Assembly: GCA_007134115.1 (NCBI GenBank)
Contig: SLLK01000006.1
Span: 1-21,088 of the forward strand
Length of the DNA stretch: 21,088 bases
Source of the DNA: Gammaproteobacteria bacterium
GTDB lineage: Bacteria; Pseudomonadota; Gammaproteobacteria; UBA5335; SLRW01
Reading direction: 5' to 3'
The notes below the pieces were generated by a model. The model was not told where the DNA came from, searched no databases, and saw nothing but the letters and a program-made list of their open reading frames with translations. Shown piece after piece: positions 14,639-21,088 of the stretch. Numbering within the stretch: the first letter of the stretch is position 1; every line of letters begins with the position of its first letter. A program made the position numbers and the translations under genes.

Positions 14639-15739
14639 ATGAAACTGAACCTGTCGCGCGAATTATTGCTGGGCCCGTTACAGAGCGTAGTGGGTGTCGT
14701 GGAAAGACGGCAGACCATGCCGATTCTTGCCAACGTGATGTTCAGCGTCAAAGAAGGTCGGCTGTCGGTCACGGCGACTGATCTGGAAGTGGAACTGCTG
14801 GCGCATACTCCGGTACCGGAGAGCAGTGAGGGAGAGATCACGCTGCCGGCGCGCAAGCTTCTGGATATCATCCGCTCATTGCCGGACGAGTCGAACGTTG
14901 CCATTGAAGTGGTAGACGGCAAGGCACAGATCAGTTCTGGACGCAGTCGATTCGCATTGGCGACACTGCCGGCCACAGAGTTCCCGGCGGTGGAAAGCGG
15001 CAATGCCCTGGTGTCTTTCACCATCTCGCAGCGGGATCTGCGTCACTTGCTGGAGCAGACCCATTTTGCCATGGCCCAGCAGGATGTGCGTTATTACCTT
15101 AACGGCTTGTTGCTTGAGTTCCGCGAGGACATTTTGCGTGGGGTGGCCACTGACGGTCATCGGTTGTCTTTGTGTGATGTGCCCGCAGCGATCGGTGCAG
15201 CGGAGATGAACCAGGTCATCGTTCCGCGCAAGGGCGTGATGGAGCTGCAGCGGTTGCTCGAGGACACAGACGCGCAGGTGAAGGTGGAAGTCAGTAATAA
15301 CCACGTGCGCATCAGTTTTGATGAACTGCGGTTTACCTCCAAACTGGTGGATGGTCGATTCCCGGATTACGAACGCGTGATTCCGAAGGGTGGACAGAAT
15401 GTGATGCAGGTAGGGCGCAAGGACCTCCGGCAATCGCTCGGACGTGCGGCGATACTTTCCAACGAAAAATACCGCGGTGTGCGACTGACCCTGAGTGCGG
15501 GCAAGTTGTCGCTGCAGGCGCAGAATCCGGAACAGGAAAGCGCGGAAGAAGATGTAGAAGTGAGTTACGACGGGGATGAGATTGAGATCGGTTTCAATGT
15601 GGGCTACCTTCTCGACCCGCTGGCCGCGCTGGATTCTGACGAGATCGAAATGACACTGATCGATGGCAATAGCAGTTGTGTGATCAGCAGTCCCGGTGAA
15701 ACACTGAACGCACACATTGTGATGCCAATGCGGCTGTGA
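14639..15739 (+). CDS. dnaN: DNA polymerase III beta subunit (sliding clamp)
   Basis: 366 aa, exactly the E. coli length. It forms the ring-shaped dimer that tethers polymerase III and other DNA-handling proteins. It begins MKLNLSRELLLGPLQSVVGV and continues with ERRQTMPILANVMF, the family start of domain 1; YYLNGLLLEF and GVATDGHRLSL lie in the second domain; the C-terminus ends HIVMPMRL, the conserved end that lines the partner-binding pocket. ATG at 14639 is chosen over a TTG three codons earlier because AGGGA (14625-14629) is correctly spaced for the ATG and the family starts there. Confidence 0.97.
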   Translation: MKLNLSRELLLGPLQSVVGVVERRQTMPILANVMFSVKEGRLSVTATDLEVELLAHTPVPESSEGEITLPARKLLDIIRSLPDESNVAIEVVDGKAQISSGRSRFALATLPATEFPAVESGNALVSFTISQRDLRHLLEQTHFAMAQQDVRYYLNGLLLEFREDILRGVATDGHRLSLCDVPAAIGAAEMNQVIVPRKGVMELQRLLEDTDAQVKVEVSNNHVRISFDELRFTSKLVDGRFPDYERVIPKGGQNVMQVGRKDLRQSLGRAAILSNEKYRGVRLTLSAGKLSLQAQNPEQESAEEDVEVSYDGDEIEIGFNVGYLLDPLAALDSDEIEMTLIDGNSSCVISSPGETLNAHIVMPMRL

Positions 15740-15761
15740 TTTGCACTGGCCGCGTGTTGGA

Positions 15762-15786
15762 GAAAAACGCCCTGTCCAGGGTTTTT
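15762..15786 (+). terminator. Possible weak terminator or attenuator between dnaN and recF
   Basis: CCCT-GTCC-AGGG is followed directly by TTTTT, with AAAAA on the 5' flank able to pair with the T run across a 2-nt bulge. The GC stem is only 4 bp, so partial termination at most is expected. Confidence 0.35.
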
Positions 15787-15809
15787 GAGCACCGGGTCTG
15801 TGCGCGCTG

Positions 15810-16889
15810 ATGCTGGGCAGTCTGGATATTCGCGATTTCCGGTGTCTGCAAAGCGTGCGCATGCAGTGTGACCCGGCAATCAACATCATCTACGGCGCTA
15901 ACGGCGCCGGCAAGACCAGCCTGCTCGAGGCCATTTATTTTCTGGGTCGCGGGCGTTCTTTCCGCAGCTTTAAACGTGAGCCGCTGATCCGCCAGGGAGC
16001 GGAGCGGTTTACTGTGTTCGGTCGCACGATCGCCCCGGAGCATGGCGAGCAGGCCATCGGGGTGGGTTTTGGTAGTGATGGATTCCGTGGCCGGATCAAT
16101 GGCGTTGACCTCAGGGCCTTGTCTGATTTGCCGGCCGCTTTGCCTGTACAGGTCATTGACCCGCATGTTCACCGACTGGTGGAAGGGGGGCCGGCCGACC
16201 GGCGGCAGTTTATGGATTGGGGTTTGTTCCACGTGGAACATGGTTTTCTGGAGACGTGGGGGCGATTCAGTCAATCATTAAAGCAACGTAACGCGGGGTT
16301 GCGTGAAGGTTGGCCTGACGCCTCACTGATTCCCTGGGAATCGCAGGTCGCGGAAACGGGCGAGGCATTGGGACGCTACCGACAGGCTTACATCGAGAAA
16401 CTGGACCCTCTGTTTACGGACGTGGTGAACTCAGTACTGGAGTTCAAGGGGGTGACCCTGGGTTACCAGCAGGGTTGGAGCGCGGACCATAGCTTGCATG
16501 AGGCTTTGGCACGGGCGCGTGAAACCGACCGGCTGCGCGGCGTCACATCCAAAGGGCCGCATCGCTCGGATATGCAGATACGCCTTGATGGTGAACCGGC
16601 TCAGGCGGTGGTTTCGCGAGGCCAGGAGAAGGTGATCGGGGCCTGCCTGGTGGTGGCCCAGATGATGTTGCACACGCGTCAGGCACGCGGTGAAGGGGTG
16701 CTGTTGATTGATGATGTAGCGTCTGAACTGGACCGGGATCACCTGGGCCGTCTGCTCGGAATGGTGCGGGATTTGCCGGTACAGAAGTTTGTCTCTGTGA
16801 TTTCCGTAGACGCGCTCACGTCCGGCGACTGGGCGTCCGGGAAAATGTTCCACGTGGAACAGGGAAAGGTCACAGAGGTGGTACAATGA
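15810..16889 (+). CDS. recF: DNA replication and repair protein RecF
   Basis: 359 aa, near the usual length. RecF is an SMC/ABC-like ATPase that helps RecOR load RecA at gaps. Walker A is GANGAGKTS (29-37), the ABC-type signature is VSRGQEK (268-274), and Walker B is GVLLIDDVASELD (from about 296). The LDIRDFRCLQ start and DWGLFHVEHGF (136-146) are RecF family segments. No clear ribosome site precedes the ATG, consistent with low expression. Two parS-like 16-mers are written into the coding sequence, at residues 139-144 and near the C-terminus (MFHVEQ). Confidence 0.96.
   Translation: MLGSLDIRDFRCLQSVRMQCDPAINIIYGANGAGKTSLLEAIYFLGRGRSFRSFKREPLIRQGAERFTVFGRTIAPEHGEQAIGVGFGSDGFRGRINGVDLRALSDLPAALPVQVIDPHVHRLVEGGPADRRQFMDWGLFHVEHGFLETWGRFSQSLKQRNAGLREGWPDASLIPWESQVAETGEALGRYRQAYIEKLDPLFTDVVNSVLEFKGVTLGYQQGWSADHSLHEALARARETDRLRGVTSKGPHRSDMQIRLDGEPAQAVVSRGQEKVIGACLVVAQMMLHTRQARGEGVLLIDDVASELDRDHLGRLLGMVRDLPVQKFVSVISVDALTSGDWASGKMFHVEQGKVTEVVQ
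16225..16240. other. parS: parS-like ParB binding site 1, inside recF
   Basis: TGTTCCACGTGGAACA, a perfect 16-bp palindrome. It matches the Pseudomonas-type parS sequence and differs from the general consensus TGTTTCACGTGAAACA only in the C/G pair. In the recF frame it encodes LFHVEH. About 1.7 kb from the proposed oriC, as expected for ParB nucleation sites. Confidence 0.85.
16846..16861. other. parS: parS-like ParB binding site 2, 3' end of recF
   Basis: TGTTCCACGTGGAACA, identical to the site at 16225-16240 and 621 bp from it. It is read as MFHVEQ near the RecF C-terminus, 28 bp before the stop codon ends. Confidence 0.85.
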
Positions 16890-16903
16890 TCCGGTCATTT
16901 TGA

Positions 16904-19330
<2,427 letters not shown>

Positions 19331-19360
19331 CGTACCCCGCACAAGACCCTCGGGCCCAGC

Positions 19361-19376
19361 TGTTTCACGTGGAACA
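19361..19376. other. parS: parS-like ParB binding site 3, between gyrB and the acyltransferase gene
   Basis: TGTTTCACGTGGAACA, one base from the two sites in recF (T for C on one arm). It lies in the 91-bp gap between convergent genes and is enclosed by CGGGCCC (19351-19357) and GGGCCCG (19380-19386), with outer ACAA/TTGT pairing. Confidence 0.8.
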
Positions 19377-19421
19377 AGCGGGCCCGGGTTGTCAGGGCAA
19401 GTTTGACCTGTTCGGCACGGC

Positions 19422-20213
19422 TCAGCGGGCCACTACAGGCCTTGCCACCTCGACTTCCGGCGTATCGATCTCCGCCATCGCCTGGTCCATCCATGCGCGG
19501 GCCTTTGCATTGATCTCTTCCGGCGTCAGGCCCTCCGTTGCGATGGGTGGGCCGATGCGAACCCGGAAGGTGCCAGGCTGGATTACCAGCCGCCCCTTGA
19601 GCCAGAAACGACCGGCATTGTGCGCCAGCGGAACGACCGGTACGCCTGTCTCGCTGGCCAGTACGGCCCCGCCCAGACCGTAGCGTCGCGTTTCACCCGG
19701 TGGCATGCGTGTGCCTTCCGGAAAGATCACCACCCAGATGCCCCGTTTGAACAGCGCCCGGCCCTGGCTCACGATCTGCTCCACTGCGCTGCGTCCTGCG
19801 CGGCGGTCGATCGCGATGGGGTTGAGCAGAGCCAGCCCCCAGCCGAATACCGGAACCCACAACAATTCGCGCTTGATGACCCAGGTCTGGGGCGGCAGGA
19901 ACATCTGCGTGGTAATGCACTCCACCATGGACTGGTGCTTGCAGTACAGCACCGCACCCCCCGCCGGGATGTTGTCGAGCCCCTCAATTTGGTAATTCAG
20001 CCCCACGACGTGGCGCAGCACGAAATGCTGGATGGCAATCCAGTGGCAGGCAATGGCGTAGCGGTAACGGAAGGGGGCCGGCGCGCACAGGAGCAGGGCC
20101 ACCACGTGCAAAGGCATCACGGCGGCACACACAACGTAGTACAGCAAAGTGCGAAGGTTCTGCCCAACCACCTGGTATTCCCCCGACGCCCCCTGTTGCA
20201 GTGGGCGGTTCAT
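19422..20213 (-). CDS. 1-acylglycerol-3-phosphate O-acyltransferase (PlsC/LptA-like)
   Basis: 263 aa. It is expected to add the second acyl chain to lysophosphatidic acid at the inner membrane. A hydrophobic segment occupies residues 23-48. Motif I is CKHQSMVE (91-98), a His-x4-Glu form instead of the usual His-x4-Asp. RELLWVPVFGWGL (115-127) is motif II-like and FPEGTR (164-169) is motif III. The His-x4-Glu form is, as I recall, typical of the acyltransferase next to gyrB in Pseudomonas (PA0005, lptA). ATG at 20213 has AGAGG about 5 nt upstream; the longer frame to 20309 overlaps glyS and is rejected. It lies downstream of glyS on the same strand. Confidence 0.88.
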   Translation of the reverse strand: MNRPLQQGASGEYQVVGQNLRTLLYYVVCAAVMPLHVVALLLCAPAPFRYRYAIACHWIAIQHFVLRHVVGLNYQIEGLDNIPAGGAVLYCKHQSMVECITTQMFLPPQTWVIKRELLWVPVFGWGLALLNPIAIDRRAGRSAVEQIVSQGRALFKRGIWVVIFPEGTRMPPGETRRYGLGGAVLASETGVPVVPLAHNAGRFWLKGRLVIQPGTFRVRIGPPIATEGLTPEEINAKARAWMDQAMAEIDTPEVEVARPVVAR

Positions 20214-20277
20214 GGAACCTCTGATCCGTCCTTTTGGCACCCTGCCAATCAGCGCTTCCCTGGTCCGCCCGGGTGTG

Positions 20278-21088
20278 TCACCCCTGTAACTGCGACAGGT
20301 CTGCCACACTCATGAACAGCGCCTGTAGTTGCGCCAGCAGCGCCAGCCGGTTGTGCCGGACGTCTTCATCGTCCGCCATGACCATGACTTCGTCAAAAAA
20401 GCGGTCAATGGTCTGGCGCACCCCGGCCATGGTCGCCAGCGCCCGTTCATAGTCACCCTGCGCCACGCTGTCCTGGACCTCCCGGGTGATGTTCTCGATG
20501 GCTTCGTACAGTGCGGTCTCTGCCGGCTCCACCAGCTTCCCGGGCCGCACTGCCTGCGGGGCGGCGCCGTCCAGTTTGCGCAGGATGTTGCCACTGCGTT
20601 TGTGGGCTGCAGTCAGTGCCTCGCATTCACTGCGCTCGAGGAAATCCTGCACTGCATGCAGGCGTTTCTCGAACTCCAGCGGCCGCGCCGGGCGCAGCGC
20701 TGCGATGGCGGCGAACACGTCGTGGCGGACGCCGCGCTCCTGGTACCAGCTGCGCTGGCGCTCAAGCATGAAATCGGCCAGCGCGGCGAGGGTGCCCTCG
20801 GCAGGGCTCACCGGCTGTGCGGCCAGCGCCTGGGCCAGCAGCGCGTCGAGATCCAGCGCCAGGCCCCCTTCGACGATGATGCGTAACACGCCGATGGCAC
20901 TGCGGCGCAGCGCATAGGGATCCTTGTCGCCGCTGGGGCGTTTGCCTATGGCAAAAATACCGGCCAGGGTGTCGAGCCGGTCGGCCAGCGCCAGCGCCTG
21001 CGCCAGCGGACCCTCGGGCAGGGCCGCTCCGGCGTGGCGCGGCCAATAGTGCTGCCCCAGCGCCTCCGCCAGCGGCTCCGGCTCGCCA
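20278..21088 (-). CDS. glyS: Glycyl-tRNA synthetase beta subunit, C-terminal part
   Basis: The last 269 codons of glyS; the 5' part is beyond the right edge (the family is about 690 aa). The beta subunit binds tRNA-Gly and works with GlyQ in the alpha2beta2 enzyme. ADRLDTLAGIF followed by AIGKRPSGDKDPYALRRSAIGVLRII is the family's hallmark block. The helical, anticodon-binding C-terminal region (RYDVFAAI-like segment as RHDVFAAIAAL, FFDEVMVMADDEDVRHNRLALL) follows. It ends 64 bp before the acyltransferase gene, so the two may be co-transcribed. Confidence 0.95.
   Translation of the reverse strand, partial: GEPEPLAEALGQHYWPRHAGAALPEGPLAQALALADRLDTLAGIFAIGKRPSGDKDPYALRRSAIGVLRIIVEGGLALDLDALLAQALAAQPVSPAEGTLAALADFMLERQRSWYQERGVRHDVFAAIAALRPARPLEFEKRLHAVQDFLERSECEALTAAHKRSGNILRKLDGAAPQAVRPGKLVEPAETALYEAIENITREVQDSVAQGDYERALATMAGVRQTIDRFFDEVMVMADDEDVRHNRLALLAQLQALFMSVADLSQLQG

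Overview
This window is the chromosomal replication-origin region of a high-GC gammaproteobacterium. The conserved block rpmH-rnpA-yidD-yidC-mnmE points away from the origin on the minus strand, and dnaA-dnaN-recF-gyrB points away on the plus strand. An lptA/plsC-like acyltransferase and the 3' part of glyS follow gyrB, as I recall from the Pseudomonas origin region. The genus cannot be fixed from the sequence alone.

Layout. (1) 1-3376 holds two divergent regulator/enzyme modules. A VOC (glyoxalase-like) gene, cut by the window edge, faces a TetR regulator across two identical perfect operators. A class I SAM methyltransferase faces a second, LmrA/YxaF-like TetR regulator across two tandem 21-bp operator repeats, one of which lies between the methyltransferase -35 and -10. 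An AlkD-type DNA glycosylase gene lies between the modules, followed by a 231-bp gap with a very strong hairpin. (2) 3509-6937 is an operon-like set: a secreted TAP-type serine alpha/beta-hydrolase, a NatA-like ATPase and a NatB-like ABC-2 permease. (3) 7059-8839 carries two convergent membrane-bound diguanylate cyclases whose stop codons share one CTAG. The second has a near-perfect CRP/Vfr box placed like a class II activator site. (4) 8959-12763 is the mnmE-yidC-yidD-rnpA-rpmH block on the minus strand, tightly packed with overlaps. (5) 12764-16921 holds the origin elements, dnaA, dnaN and recF. DnaA boxes lie on both sides of dnaA, and the dnaA-dnaN gap has the best oriC layout (four boxes plus an AT-rich stretch). 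(6) 16922-21088 holds gyrB, the acyltransferase gene and partial glyS.

Three parS-like sites (TGTTCCACGTGGAACA, twice exact and once with a single change) lie inside recF, at the 3' end of recF and just after gyrB. They mark this as the ParB-nucleated, origin-proximal segregation domain. parAB, mnmG and rsmG, which follow mnmE in Pseudomonas, are not here. The accessory DGC/ABC/TetR block occupies that position.

Most of the core is ordinary, well-conserved housekeeping sequence. The points most worth a second look are regulatory: the paired TetR operators, the CRP-like site in front of a diguanylate cyclase, the parS sites encoded within recF, and the hydrolase-NatAB operon of unknown substrate.
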